Below, piece after piece: positions 28,601-34,650 of a stretch of 64,000 bases of DNA (position 1 is the stretch's first letter; every line of letters begins with the position of its first letter). The DNA is taken from assembly GCA_018857735.1 (NCBI GenBank), contig JABMCL010002924.1:372001-436000 (forward strand), written 5' to 3'. Source of the DNA: Alviniconcha marisindica. Lineage: Eukaryota > Mollusca > Gastropoda > Provannidae. Below the pieces are notes generated by a model. The model had not been told where the DNA came from, searched no databases, and saw nothing but the letters and a program-made list of their open reading frames with translations. Both the position numbers and the translations under genes were made by a program.

Positions 28601-28771
28601 AAACAGGACAGAAGCCTCATGTTCCTCCGGTGTGTCATTGAGGTACTTGAGCAGACACCGTTCCACCTCACCATCATCTCGTTCTAAAAGTTCCTCAAAA
28701 ACTTCAAGCTCTTGGATATTGAGAGCTTGATACACTCTGTTTCGGACCCACTCTATTCTGGGGTCATCCAT
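615..28771 (-). CDS. DNAH10: Axonemal dynein heavy chain 10, N-terminal 27 exons (3' end outside window)
   Basis: This gene encodes a heavy chain of the inner dynein arm (the two-headed I1/f arm is the known home of DNAH10), the ATP-driven motor that bends cilia and flagella. I assembled 27 exons with canonical GT-AG borders and continuous phase, 4,779 coding nt or 1,593 residues; each exon has its own entry. The recalled vertebrate DNAH10 sequence matches almost throughout, for example ITHGLTFQ, EEFYNIFGPELKAVTGDPKR, FFEHIERERA and LVVHTNTGK. The dynein tail (DHC_N1) covers roughly residues 300-960 and the linker (DHC_N2) starts near 1,480; the motor lies beyond the left edge. The start is the ATG at 28,771 in a GCAGCCATGG context. 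An in-frame TAA lies just upstream, so a TTG-initiated longer reading (28,888) is not credible. Introns are full of microsatellites and transposon fragments. Confidence 0.95.
1259..1437 (-). CDS. DNAH10: DNAH10 coding exon 26
   Basis: Residues 1411-1470, phase 1 to 0, donor GTGTGT. AEKLFELPITMYPELLKVQK is almost invariant in dynein linkers. The intron before it (1,438-1,937) is TG/GA-rich. Confidence 0.96.
1938..2040 (-). CDS. DNAH10: DNAH10 coding exon 25
   Basis: Residues 1377-1410 plus one base, donor GTCAGA. ITQEQIKDFHKELETFAEKF and GGPGAVGGDLEKG match the DNAH10 GPGSVGDDLDKG segment. Confidence 0.93.
2269..2385 (-). CDS. DNAH10: DNAH10 coding exon 24
   Basis: Residues 1338-1376, phase 0 to 0, donor GTTTGT. 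EEKLLVEKLPQLWHDLVLKS then LVVVKRKFTE. Confidence 0.93.
2720..2965 (-). repeat. 123-bp tandem duplication spanning DNAH10 exon 23 donor
   Basis: 2,720-2,842 and 2,843-2,965 are direct copies differing at one base (catacactgac versus catacattgac). Each contains about 50 nt of exon 23, its GTTAGT donor and the first part of the intron. The distal copy is intronic. Confidence 0.95.
2914..3072 (-). CDS. DNAH10: DNAH10 coding exon 23
   Basis: Residues 1285-1337, phase 0 to 0, donor GTTAGT. LDDLKFVLSTISEIKTMSLE, RIRDITEKYRTLSMYGIE. The last part of the exon and its donor are duplicated in the next intron. The preceding intron (3,073-4,872) holds half of a foldback element and a (CA)n run. Confidence 0.95.
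4010..4115. mobile_element. Half copy of foldback (MITE-like) element
   Basis: Runs from tacacaaagggttaaaaagaac through atgcaaattttcagtgaaacaccttttcaagc. It resembles one arm of the complete palindrome at 62,103-62,445. Confidence 0.55.
4783..4833. repeat. (AC)n microsatellite
   Basis: Uninterrupted AC dinucleotides of about 50 bases within the DNAH10 intron after exon 22. Confidence 0.95.
4873..5127 (-). CDS. DNAH10: DNAH10 coding exon 22
   Basis: Residues 1200-1284, phase 0 to 0, donor GTGAGT. WFDDRLQYYNKMVDEVESQP and DQECIRLSMSQLASSVVNHA align with the family. In transcript sense a GU repeat of about 50 nt begins roughly 40 nt after the donor. Confidence 0.95.
5607..5838 (-). CDS. DNAH10: DNAH10 coding exon 21
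   Basis: Residues 1122-1199, phase 2 to 0, donor GTAAAG. LFVRWMNGSCKETPPQK is a DNAH10 hallmark. A short poly(G) run lies in the intron at 5,570-5,583. Confidence 0.96.
6801..6961 (-). CDS. DNAH10: DNAH10 coding exon 20
   Basis: Residues 1069-1121 plus two bases, donor GTAGGT. LIITNLNRFNNQL, LLAAPDVVLHPQANEVYKL. The intron that follows (5,839-6,800) has no recognised element. Confidence 0.94.
7208..7396 (-). CDS. DNAH10: DNAH10 coding exon 19
   Basis: Residues 1006-1068, phase 0 to 0, donor GTAAAC. FFEHIERERAKDF, IGPLLTKMEGLVVHTNTGK and YTYWEKKVYQSLTK match DNAH10. Confidence 0.97.
7430..8077 (-). mobile_element. Decayed Jockey-type LINE fragment in DNAH10 intron
   Basis: The reverse strand encodes pieces such as KLTFKNHVQYLKSSCQKVLD, HTDWGAN and LPENPAYSCVFKPENVK, the region after the reverse transcriptase palm in Jockey-like elements. 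The DNA is closely similar to 44,160-44,770, including the gggttggttg and gaaagcatcca motifs, so both belong to one family. Frames are broken. Confidence 0.8.
8140..8680. repeat. Dispersed repeat, related to 59,830-60,480
   Basis: The segment with tataggtgaaagggccgg shares wording with tataggtgaaagggctgg near 60,075. Class not recognised. Confidence 0.35.
9095..9482. repeat. Minisatellite, ~22-bp units
   Basis: Repeated atttcatctttatttgatcttaccc with variants (cacctttatttgatcttact; a shorter catcttact unit; a gatcggact variant). Higher-order blocks recur. It is in the DNAH10 intron after exon 18. Confidence 0.95.
9791..9931 (-). CDS. DNAH10: DNAH10 coding exon 18
   Basis: Residues 959-1005, phase 0 to 0, donor GTGAGA. 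KFESLVNQIQKNARDINQRL then LFKFPVPKAPDTLPGCK. The next intron (7,397-9,790) holds a LINE fragment and a minisatellite. Confidence 0.95.
10550..10870. repeat. Dispersed repeat copy A
   Basis: Shares the order of motifs with 18,830-19,270: a gtagatgttc-like start, a central cacaatcatgca, a gtaccatgtgggctcag-type stretch and tgggttcccac/tgggtacccatg. Copies are diverged and the class is unknown. Confidence 0.6.
10938..11051 (-). CDS. DNAH10: DNAH10 coding exon 17
   Basis: Residues 921-958, phase 0 to 0, donor GTGAGT. KRLNWNSLGINDF is diagnostic for the family. The following intron (9,932-10,937) contains one copy of a dispersed repeat. Confidence 0.94.
11947..12033 (-). CDS. DNAH10: DNAH10 coding exon 16
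   Basis: Twenty-nine codons (residues 892-920), phase 0 to 0, donor GTAGGT, reading EEKYVKYVSGLTRML and HSLLASLDHAE. It was found from splice sites because frames around it are broken. Multiple copies of its 5' half lie immediately upstream. Confidence 0.92.
12034..12335 (-). repeat. ~55-bp tandem array derived from DNAH10 exon 16
   Basis: About five copies begin at 12,046, 12,101, 12,158, 12,213 and 12,264 (periods 51-57). Each repeats the acceptor and first ~40 nt of exon 16, so on the reverse strand each holds CAG followed by GAAGAGAAGTATGTGAAG with small changes. Confidence 0.92.
13014..13141 (-). CDS. DNAH10: DNAH10 coding exon 15
   Basis: Residues 849-891, phase 1 to 0, donor GTCAGC. 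ETKYMEMLGFSVPELARNVA is nearly identical to the family. It lies just downstream (in gene sense) of the 30-bp tandem array. Confidence 0.95.
13560..14415 (-). repeat. ~30-bp minisatellite derived from DNAH10 exon 14 junction
   Basis: About 25 degenerate units like ctgtacctaggtcagcaaaagtatggcacac fill most of the intron between exons 14 and 15. The unit matches the exon 14/donor junction itself (ctgtac, then ctagatcagcaaaag). Long frames through it are artefacts of the repeat. Confidence 0.9.
14416..14466 (-). CDS. DNAH10: DNAH10 coding exon 14 (51-nt exon)
   Basis: About 17 codons, phase 1 to 1, reading VVQHGEGEGVVAFADL with donor GTACAG. It is too short for a long open frame and was found by phase and by the AVFAINF-like counterpart in vertebrate DNAH10. 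Its 3' end plus donor is the apparent source of the tandem array in the next intron. Confidence 0.82.
   Translation of the reverse strand: MWCSMEKVKVSSLLLI
14560..14621. repeat. (CA)n microsatellite
   Basis: About 62 bases. In the DNAH10 transcript it is a UG repeat roughly 95-155 nt upstream of the 51-nt exon 14. Confidence 0.97.
15474..15666 (-). CDS. DNAH10: DNAH10 coding exon 13
   Basis: Residues 768-831 plus one base, donor GTAAGT. KLYEDTKYEMWKEHVEQVLP and LLKRNLLIKP align with DNAH10. The following intron (14,467-15,473) has a long (TG)n in the sense strand and nothing else recognised. Confidence 0.94.
16590..17080 (-). repeat. 66-bp minisatellite, open on the minus strand
   Basis: Seven or so units of gagtgatgatgyaccaccataccaagtttaattgcaaaaggttgag... 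with a 66-bp (22-codon) period. Minus-strand translation gives a repeated VHHHSDDIFKTTQPFAIKLG. A diverged copy of the unit occurs at 17,385-17,470. It sits in the intron after DNAH10 exon 12. Confidence 0.93.
17575..17751 (-). CDS. DNAH10: DNAH10 coding exon 12
   Basis: Residues 709-767, phase 0 to 0, donor GTCAGT. ENPPLNKNNPPAAGAVYWSR and RIKHTIIRF are the classical dynein tail signature. The next intron (15,667-17,574) contains the 66-bp minisatellite. Confidence 0.96.
17948..18196 (-). CDS. DNAH10: DNAH10 coding exon 11
   Basis: Residues 626-708, phase 0 to 0, donor GTATGT. It covers the IFDPFSQRDREQWRRLMDTF block through LLNFKHIRSREAINNQM of the DHC_N1 region. Confidence 0.95.
18654..18770 (-). 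CDS. DNAH10: DNAH10 coding exon 10
   Basis: Residues 587-625, phase 0 to 0, donor GTTAGT. LEEFYNIFGPELKAVTGDPK is essentially identical to the vertebrate protein. The intron upstream carries a dispersed repeat at 18,830-19,270. Confidence 0.96.
18830..19270. repeat. Dispersed repeat copy B
   Basis: Diverged partner of the element at 10,550-10,870, in a second DNAH10 intron. No coding capacity recognised. Confidence 0.6.
19431..19629 (-). CDS. DNAH10: DNAH10 coding exon 9
   Basis: Residues 520-586, phase 2 to 0, donor GTCAGT. RAKIEASGRDQRWEFDRKKL and DYMASICQNLSDVAQ match DNAH10. The upstream intron (19,630-20,692) shows no feature I recognise. Confidence 0.96.
20693..20856 (-). CDS. DNAH10: DNAH10 coding exon 8
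   Basis: Residues 466-519 plus two bases, donor GTAAGT. It encodes VWIISRHYNKDERMVPLMER and ends DIRTLFQ across the junction. No open reading of 60 residues covers it; it was recovered from splice sites and family similarity. Confidence 0.95.
21389..21670 (-). CDS. DNAH10: DNAH10 coding exon 7
   Basis: Residues 372-465, phase 0 to 0, donor GTACCT. It carries PQGNGPLAEIDFWRERNAAL and then NVRFLSTLERHFKNITHG, among the most conserved stretches of axonemal dynein tails. The coding reaches further 5' than the longest ATG-started reading. Confidence 0.95.
22183..22410 (-). CDS. DNAH10: DNAH10 coding exon 6
   Basis: Residues 296-371, phase 0 to 0, donor GTAGGT. MLRDEFLINMQKFASSITRT and the QQIEGEVRLDVP block match the tail of DNAH10 closely. 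Confidence 0.95.
22690..22760. repeat. (TG)n microsatellite
   Basis: About 70 bases of TG, just inside the intron after DNAH10 exon 5. Confidence 0.97.
22784..22927 (-). CDS. DNAH10: DNAH10 coding exon 5
   Basis: Residues 248-295, phase 0 to 0. VFMPLLSFSQ is conserved; the remainder is a variable Ser/Thr/Glu-rich spacer. The donor GTAACC is followed within 25 nt by a CA repeat of about 70 bases (minus-strand sense), which fills 22,690-22,760. Confidence 0.9.
23079..23104. repeat. poly(G) run
   Basis: About 26 consecutive G, preceded by a T run. Confidence 0.95.
23392..23616 (-). CDS. DNAH10: DNAH10 coding exon 4
   Basis: Residues 173-247, phase 0 to 0, donor GTTAGT. The segment LPEDVIEENCLYFLRNTPG and the IIGQ end match the recalled DNAH10 N-terminal block. 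The intron that follows carries a poly(G) run of about 26 bases at 23,079-23,104. Confidence 0.93.
24583..24731 (-). CDS. DNAH10: DNAH10 coding exon 3 (Lys- then Glu-rich)
   Basis: Residues 123-172, phase 1 to 0, donor GTAAGG. It starts KKKKGKETPSP and ends with a run of Glu/Asp. The previous intron (24,732-25,331) contains a minus-strand SINE tail. The next (23,617-24,582) has only CA/TG-rich simple sequence. Confidence 0.8.
24899..24999 (-). repeat. SINE tail (minus orientation)
   Basis: Near copy of positions 1-115: ataataattagataacttttatatagtgctattctct, then caaactcactgcactttacaacattctcc. Confidence 0.75.
25332..25481 (-). CDS. DNAH10: DNAH10 coding exon 2 (acidic low complexity)
   Basis: Residues 73-122, phase 1 to 1. 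It is almost entirely Glu/Asp/Gly/Pro (ITADEEGGEGDGEGQGG), predicted disordered. The donor is GTTATT, weaker than its neighbours. The exon fits in phase but has no close counterpart in the vertebrate protein as I recall it. Confidence 0.8.
25609..25675. repeat. (AC)n microsatellite
   Basis: About 67 bases in DNAH10 intron 1. Confidence 0.97.
26611..26632. repeat. poly(G) run
   Basis: More than 20 consecutive G in DNAH10 intron 1; a second run lies at about 26,153-26,167. Confidence 0.95.
26880..28505 (-). mobile_element. Decayed non-LTR retrotransposon (CR1/Jockey-group reverse transcriptase)
   Basis: The reverse strand shows, in order, GIEKLLKQLNQTKAVD, VPSEIAPSLTLVYRASM, LLGFMDEVSEVLEKG, DVLVMDFSKALCKVSH, GPSLFLICINYLP, FADG where the catalytic Ala-Asp-Asp is expected, GFLRQNIKTTNERLKNAAYK and EYASPVWDP. 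These follow the reverse transcriptase fingers, palm and thumb order. Stops and frameshifts break it, and the second catalytic Asp is lost. It lies wholly in DNAH10 intron 1, same strand as the gene. Confidence 0.88.
28555..28771 (-). CDS. DNAH10: DNAH10 coding exon 1
   Basis: Residues 1-72 plus one base, donor GTGAGT. The segment opens MDDPRIEW and continues with an acidic EELLERDDGE stretch, ending in a Glu-rich run. The intron that follows (to 25,482) holds a decayed LINE, a 67-bp (CA)n and two poly(G) runs. Confidence 0.9.
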
Positions 28772-28785
28772 GGCTGCAGTTTGAC

Positions 28786-28824
28786 TCAAGACCCCATCAT
28801 AGCTGGTTGGATGTGTTCCGCCAT
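28786..28824 (-). promoter_or_regulatory. Candidate upstream ORF in DNAH10 5' leader
   Basis: An ATG in an ACCATGG context opens a 12-codon frame (MAEHIQPAMMGS) ending 14 nt before the DNAH10 ATG, in a different frame. It matters only if transcription starts upstream of 28,824. Confidence 0.4.
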
Positions 28825-29120
28825 GGTGGACGCGCACCACCTCTGGAACGTAGTTAACTGAGTCAACCTTATTGCTTTCACGAGACAAATATTAGTCCGC
28901 CAAGAAATATAAACCTCCCGGTCATTATTTATGGAGACCAACTGTAAATAAAACAGAGTTTACAGCTCCAAGTACACGTTAAACGCTTCTATATCTATTT
29001 GTTTCTATTGCTTTTGATACTTTAGTTCGGTGCAGATATTGTGTTAAATCTCAATAAAGATTCATACGCTTATTCAGGAACTATTTACGTTTCCATGCGG
29101 CGGCCATGTTGTTACTTTTG

Positions 29121-29135
29121 GTTACCATTAGAAAC
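29121..29135 (+). promoter_or_regulatory. Candidate X-box (RFX site)
   Basis: gttaccattagaaac fits GTNRCC, a 3-nt spacer, RGYAAC with one mismatch in the right half. RFX factors drive ciliary genes through this motif. It is about 350 bp upstream of the DNAH10 ATG. Confidence 0.5.
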
Positions 29136-29364
29136 GGTATTTTTTCTTCACGTACTTCATATATATTATTTATTAATTTCTGAAGTATTTATTACTACTA
29201 CCCATTTTTTACACTCAATAACATGCTTTGCTTTGAACAATAGGGAAAAAATGGTGTGCAATGAAAAACGAAAACCGGAAGTTGTCACGAGGTGAAAACA
29301 TTTCCAATCTGGTCCCCGTAAGCTCAGTCACACTTGGCTATTTATGTCCACTGGCATTAATGTT

Positions 29365-29490
29365 GACTGGATACAAACACACAAAAGGTTAAAAAGAACG
29401 CTGTTAATTATGACAGAACACAACATGCGAATTTTCGGGGTTAGCCCCTTTTTTACGCTACAGAACATCATCTGAACAACAGTGAACTTC
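29365..29490. mobile_element. Half copy of foldback (MITE-like) element
   Basis: Contains aaacacacaaaaggttaaaaagaac and cacaacatgcgaattttcggggttagcccc, the same order as the left arm of the complete copy at 62,103-62,445. Confidence 0.6.
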
Positions 29491-29819
29491 TAAAAATAGC
29501 ATTGAGCTGGCGACACTGACTTCGTAATGCCCGCCAGGATTGCACAAGCACATGACAGCTTCTAGTATAATTATATATATATATATAAAGTGTAAAATAC
29601 GCAAGCACAGAGAACAAATTGTATACTTAATTTCTACTCGGGGAAAAGAAAAGAAGCAGCTAGTAAGAACACTGTGACTTATTCATTATAATAATTGATT
29701 CAAAGTTTGAAAAAACAAAGTTTATAGAATATAGAGCAAGTGTTTCAGAAATCAAATTATCCCAGTTGGATTGATTAAGTTGTGTCACCTAAAAAGGCAA
29801 GAATAAAACAAAATTGAAA

Positions 29820-30603
29820 ATGGAACCTGTCACTGTGGATTCCCCCAAACATACAAAAGAGCAGGATGTGCACAAGGAGCGACTCAGTAAGAGACTGACT
29901 TATATTTTACGATATGGAGCACTCAAAGAAGGATTGCTAGTGGATGATTCAGGTTAGTAATATATTTTTCTTGTTTGGCAATTGGTGGGAAATGTAAAAT
30001 AATAATATATATGTAATATATCATTAATAAATATATTGTAAGTATGTGGATAACTTGAATACATGTTAACTGTATACATATATTATAATTTTATGTTCAT
30101 TTGCAGGCATCAAATCAACAAATGGTTCTGTCAGTATTTGTGCAATTTATTGAAATTAACAGATTAATTAACATGAGGGGGTGCTGTTGCTGCCACCGCT
30201 TATAAGCTGTTTTGTTTGTGGTATGTTTGTGTGTGCATACATTATGTGTGTGCATGCGCATGCGCGCGCATGAGTGTGTGTGTGGGTATACATGTGTGTA
30301 ATTCTATTGTGGGTGATTGGGTATGGAGTGTTTGAGTGTTGCTGTCCTTTTGTAGCTGAATAAAACTTTAAAAGTCATGATTTTGTGATTGTTGCCGACT
30401 TTTCCAAAAGAGCCCCATTCTCCCAAATAAGTAGGTTTTCTCTAAAGGTATGGTTTTCTTCTTTTAGTTTTTCTCTCTAACCTTTTTCAGTTTTTGAATA
30501 CATGTGTGTGTTTGAGTTTGTAACAACTAACATAATGGGTAAATATTTGCCAACTGGTTCAGAGCCCTAATTAAATGCAGTATATATATATATATTAAGT
30601 GCA

Positions 30604-30659
<56 letters not shown>

Positions 30660-31111
30660 TTCTACTTCTAGTTCTACTTCTAGCTTAACAAAAAGAATGT
30701 ATTACTCTGTTAGTGTTACTCTGGTGCAATAGATCAAGCTCTCTCCCTTTCTTGGAACTCTTTCATTAGGCTTAAAAAAATGTCTGGACAGCCAGATCCC
30801 CCTTTTCATCTGTTTGTGTTACTCTGCTTTAATTGTTTTCAAAGCTTATATCCTGCAGTTTCAGCTCTGATACTGTGATAGCTACCAAAGTACCATTGTA
30901 TCATGTGTGAGTAACTTTTGTGCTTTTTGTGTCAGGTTTTGTGGCACTGCAGGAGTTGCTGTCAGTACCAATACTGGGCCAATATTCAGAAGAGGAGATC
31001 ATGGATGAGATAAAAACTTCACACTCCAACAGGGGCAGCTATCGTTTTGACAGTCGCGTAGAAAATGGCAAAATATTGGTGCGTGCAACATATGGAAGGA
31101 AGCTTGAAAAG
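29820..31111 (+). CDS. TRPT1/KptA-like tRNA 2'-phosphotransferase, N-terminal exons; probably degenerate
   Basis: Exons 29,820-29,952 (ATG start, donor GTTAGT, phase 1) and 30,936-31,111 (phase 1 to 0). The 103 residues include LTYILRYGALKEGLLVDDSG, GFVALQELLS and NRGSYRFDSR, the N-terminal wing of Tpt1/KptA, which removes the 2'-phosphate left by tRNA splicing using NAD+. In the family the motif is Leu-Arg-His; here His is Tyr, losing a catalytic residue. The downstream catalytic half (the HGT... and HIHLA-like blocks) was not found before 34,650 or elsewhere in the window. Exon 2 ends AAAAG followed by GCAAGT, a typical GC-type donor. It may be a relic, a chimeric 5' end for the next LRR exons, or a gene with exons I failed to see. 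Confidence 0.75.
30582..30657. repeat. (TA)n microsatellite
   Basis: About 75 bases of TA with one short interruption, in the intron between the two TRPT1-like exons. Confidence 0.95.
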
Positions 31112-31256
31112 GCAAGTAGATAAGGTACTAGTACATTACTGGTAGTTAAGTTACTTAAAATAGCCAAGATACCTAAACAAAATAAAAAATTTACATCTGG
31201 TCAAAGGAAAAATCAGATCAGAAGTCAAAGTCTGACTCAGTCACTCTCAGGGGAGG

Positions 31257-31690
31257 TGGGGATAGCTCAGTGATTGAAAGGTCAAGGGTTTGAGCCCCTG
31301 CAGGAGCAGTGGTGGAATTTTCTTCTCCAGGGTCAACTTTATGTGCTGACTCTTCTTTCAATATTCATTCTGCACCCGTGTTGCTGCAGTAGCATGTAAA
31401 ATAGCCCGGTCATTCTGCCAAAAGTGCAGGTGGCAGGTTACAGCTAAACACACATGCACTTCACGTATATGTAGCTTTGCATGTAGTGACATGGTGCATG
31501 GTTACATGGTGTACACAGAATGCGCCAAGACAGCAGCATTTTCATGTGACATCAACCATGTCAGCGCTGTAAATACACCACTTCGTTGAATATTCAAAAA
31601 CGCACTCTAAAAATCAAGTAGCTCATGTAGAATCACATACGATGGCAACGAGTCTGCTGAAGAGCAGAGAATAGTGCTATATATATTAAA
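31257..31690 (+). mobile_element. tRNA-derived SINE
   Basis: The head has a box A-like tagctcagtga (31,263) and box B-like ggtttgagccc (31,287), the Pol III promoter of tRNA genes. The two boxes are closer than in a real tRNA, so this is not a working tRNA gene. The body from 31,490 matches 53,145-53,345 closely, and the tail (gagtctgctgaagagcagagaatagtgctata) matches the other SINE tails. Confidence 0.85.
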
Positions 31691-32036
31691 ACTGTCAACA
31701 ACAGCTCTTTGTGAAATATTTAACTTGTGGCACATGTTTGAAAAAGATTTATAGAGAAAAAATGTGAAATTTGAATGAACTGGGAAAGCAGAGTGGATTT
31801 TTTTTTTGGGGTGTCTTTTTTTTTTTAAACATGTTTTTATTTAGTTTTTAGGTTGCATTCGTTAAAAAAAAAAAAATCTTGGGAAATAAGCACATTCGAT
31901 TGATAGGATTTGAATGTGGCAATGAATGACTATATTATATATATATAAAACATTGTAAATGTAATGTTAAAACCCTGGGAGTAGTGGGAGTACAAAATAT
32001 GGTCACTATATGTATATATATATATACATATATATC

Positions 32037-32038
<2 letters not shown>

Positions 32039-32080
<42 letters not shown>
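32039..32080. repeat. (TG)n microsatellite
   Basis: About 42 bases, preceded by a short TA repeat. The rest of 31,690-34,650 has no coding exon I can support; 33,411-33,465 resembles a diverged SINE tail and 34,455-34,545 ends like a LINE tail (ttgaattgaattg). Confidence 0.95.
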
Positions 32081-32084
<4 letters not shown>

Positions 32085-34650
32085 ATGAGTCATGAAATGG
32101 GTGCATCCTTATGTCTTTGTAAGTGCTCTGGATTGGTAATTTGGTATGAGATGGGGTGCTGTGAATAATCTATTATTATTATGTCAAATCATCTAATTGC
32201 TGAACTGGTGGGAAAGCAGAGGTTATTCAAGATGGAATTCCTATCAGTATCAGCAGACAAAGCTGTTTTTCTGCACTGCCACCTACTCCAGGCTTAAAAC
32301 TGCACTAGGTCTGGATTCTGAGCTGAGGGAGGGCTTGTTGTGACACATTTTGTCACTGTGAATCTGATGTTTGTCACTTGTATCACATCTGATGTTCTGC
32401 CAACACCATTTGTTAAGTACTCCAACATGATTTGTCACCTTGGGGTTGAAAGTGTCACTCAGCACACAATTTGTCACCCCTTCACCAACACCACTAAAAT
32501 CTGTCTTCCTTTCCATTTGGTGTGTGTGTGTGTAGTTATCCCTGCCTCATTTATTGTTTAAACTAATATAATTTTGGGGCTGTTGCAATAGACTATTGCT
32601 GCACATAGCTCTGTGAGATGTGCTTAGTCTGATCGTATGACTACAACAGTATGAGTATTGAGTAATCAAGTGGTTTGATCATGTTCTATGGATGTCCTGT
32701 AGATATGTTTGATGGAATGACTACTATGGCTGAATGAGGCTGTTTGTAAACATGGCATGATGGGTGTGAACTGTGGTGATGGTGTTGTTGGTTTTTTGTC
32801 ACAATGTTCACCATACAGTGCATAGTGCAGTTTATAGATGAAAGCTCTATACAAGTTTTCAGTGAATTATTAAACATTATTTTTCCAGCCACTCTCAGTC
32901 ACCATATATATGTGGTGGTGTGCAGAGTGGTAGAAATGTGATAGGCAGCAGAGAATGCAGTCAAGCAAGGTAGAGACCACAGCAGATTTCAGGCGTAAAG
33001 CAATCAGGCTTTATTTTGCAGCAGACATTGTTTCAGCATGCACACAGTAGTGATGATGTAGGGTTTAACATCCCTGAATGTCAGGCTAACATATATCATA
33101 TGCAGTGGCCTCTTGCACACATATACATGTAAATAGTGGGGTGCAAAGAAAACACTCTCACTAAAATCAAACAGGCTTTCTGGAAAACAAAATGGATGAC
33201 ATTTGTGTTTTCTAAGCCCGGTCAATTTTTCAAGTACAATTTTTAGAATAATACTGAAACTGAGTGAATCATGAAAAACTCAAATTGTAATTTGCCTGTT
33301 GTTACAATCTTTTAGACCTTGTAAAGAGTGTACAGACATGACAATTATTTTACTGCATAATTATTTTACAACAATAATGGGAAGCATGGTTTATCCCTAT
33401 CTATTATTCTATATAGATAATAATAATAGGGAACTGTGCTTTTGGAGACTCAAAGCACTTTACATCTTAAAGAAAAGCATACACTGCACAAATACCCATA
33501 ATTATGCAAATCAGTGGTATACAAGTATACAGAACGTGTACATGAAATTAACATTTTCATCCAAAGTATGGCAAAACACATGCACACACACACACACAAG
33601 ACTGCATGCGCACGTGCGTACACACACACACACACACACACACAGGATCGTGCACACACATTGCCAATAAAGAGCACAAATGTGATAAGCAAAGTCCAGT
33701 TGCTGACATATAGAAAACTTTTTTTCATGTCTCAAACTATACTCAACTCAAACTACACAACCAGTCAATAATAATTGTTAATACCCACTTTCAGTTATAA
33801 GTTACGAAAAACAGTAGAGGCAAGTGGATTTGTCTACATGTGAAAGAATCTGTGCAAAAGTATCTGGTCTTGAAAAACACAAGATAAAAAAAAAATCACA
33901 AATAAGGTTGGATTGACTGTTTAGTTGTGCACAGTGTAATGAGCATGTGGCTGTCTACATGGAGTTAAACTGCACTAGATACAAGCAGACACTGACATTG
34001 ACATACAGAAGAAAACACAAGTTTTGGATTCTCTCACAATGGGGGCTAGGGTTAGAAACCAGCATTAGCTGCATTGGTCAGTGAACACAGTGATCCTATT
34101 TTATTCTGCAGGCCCACACAGGAAACTGTTGAATGACCTGGGAAGAGAAGTCGCAGTTATTAGAAAAAATTGAGCTGAATGAACTGGGAAGGTAGAATTT
34201 AATTTGGTAAAATACATGACTTGGATTCAAAAATATAAAAAAACATTCTGACCCTATCTTGACTCACTCTAAGCCTTTTCTGTTCAGTCAGTTCAAACTC
34301 CTTGTGACAAACAAAAACAAGGATGTGATCATAAGTTCATTACTATTTTATGATGACGTCACAGTTTGTTCTATTGTTCTATATTTATAACTATGTTTAA
34401 GGTAAGACCCTTTTGTTGGTGGTGTATTTGTTGTTGTATTGTTCTTTTAACTTTATGTATTCATTATTTTATGAGCCCGCCATGACCACAACAAAATTGC
34501 CCCTTGTGGGATAATTAAAGTTTTTTTAATTGAATTGAATTGATAGTGTTTTCATTTTAACCATATAGACTTCTTATTTCTTGCCTTTTGTATTACATAA
34601 ATCTGGACTGTCCGTAATGTGAGCAGAATCCACGGCATGATGGCAGTCAG

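Larger units (their letters stand above)
28772..29819. promoter_or_regulatory. Head-to-head interval between DNAH10 and the TRPT1-like gene
   Basis: About 1.05 kb separates the two divergent start codons. It holds the uORF, a candidate X-box, a GGCGGCCATGTTG motif resembling a YY1 site (29,098-29,112), and one arm of a foldback element at 29,365-29,490. No TATA box or transcription start can be assigned by eye. Confidence 0.5.

Noticed and set aside
28772..28888. Longer DNAH10 N-terminus beginning at 28,888
   Set aside because: It would start at TTG with an in-frame TAA just upstream; the first ATG is at 28,771 with a good context.
31257..31300. Possible tRNA gene
   Set aside because: Box A and box B are present but too close and no cloverleaf or acceptor pairing fits; it is a SINE head.
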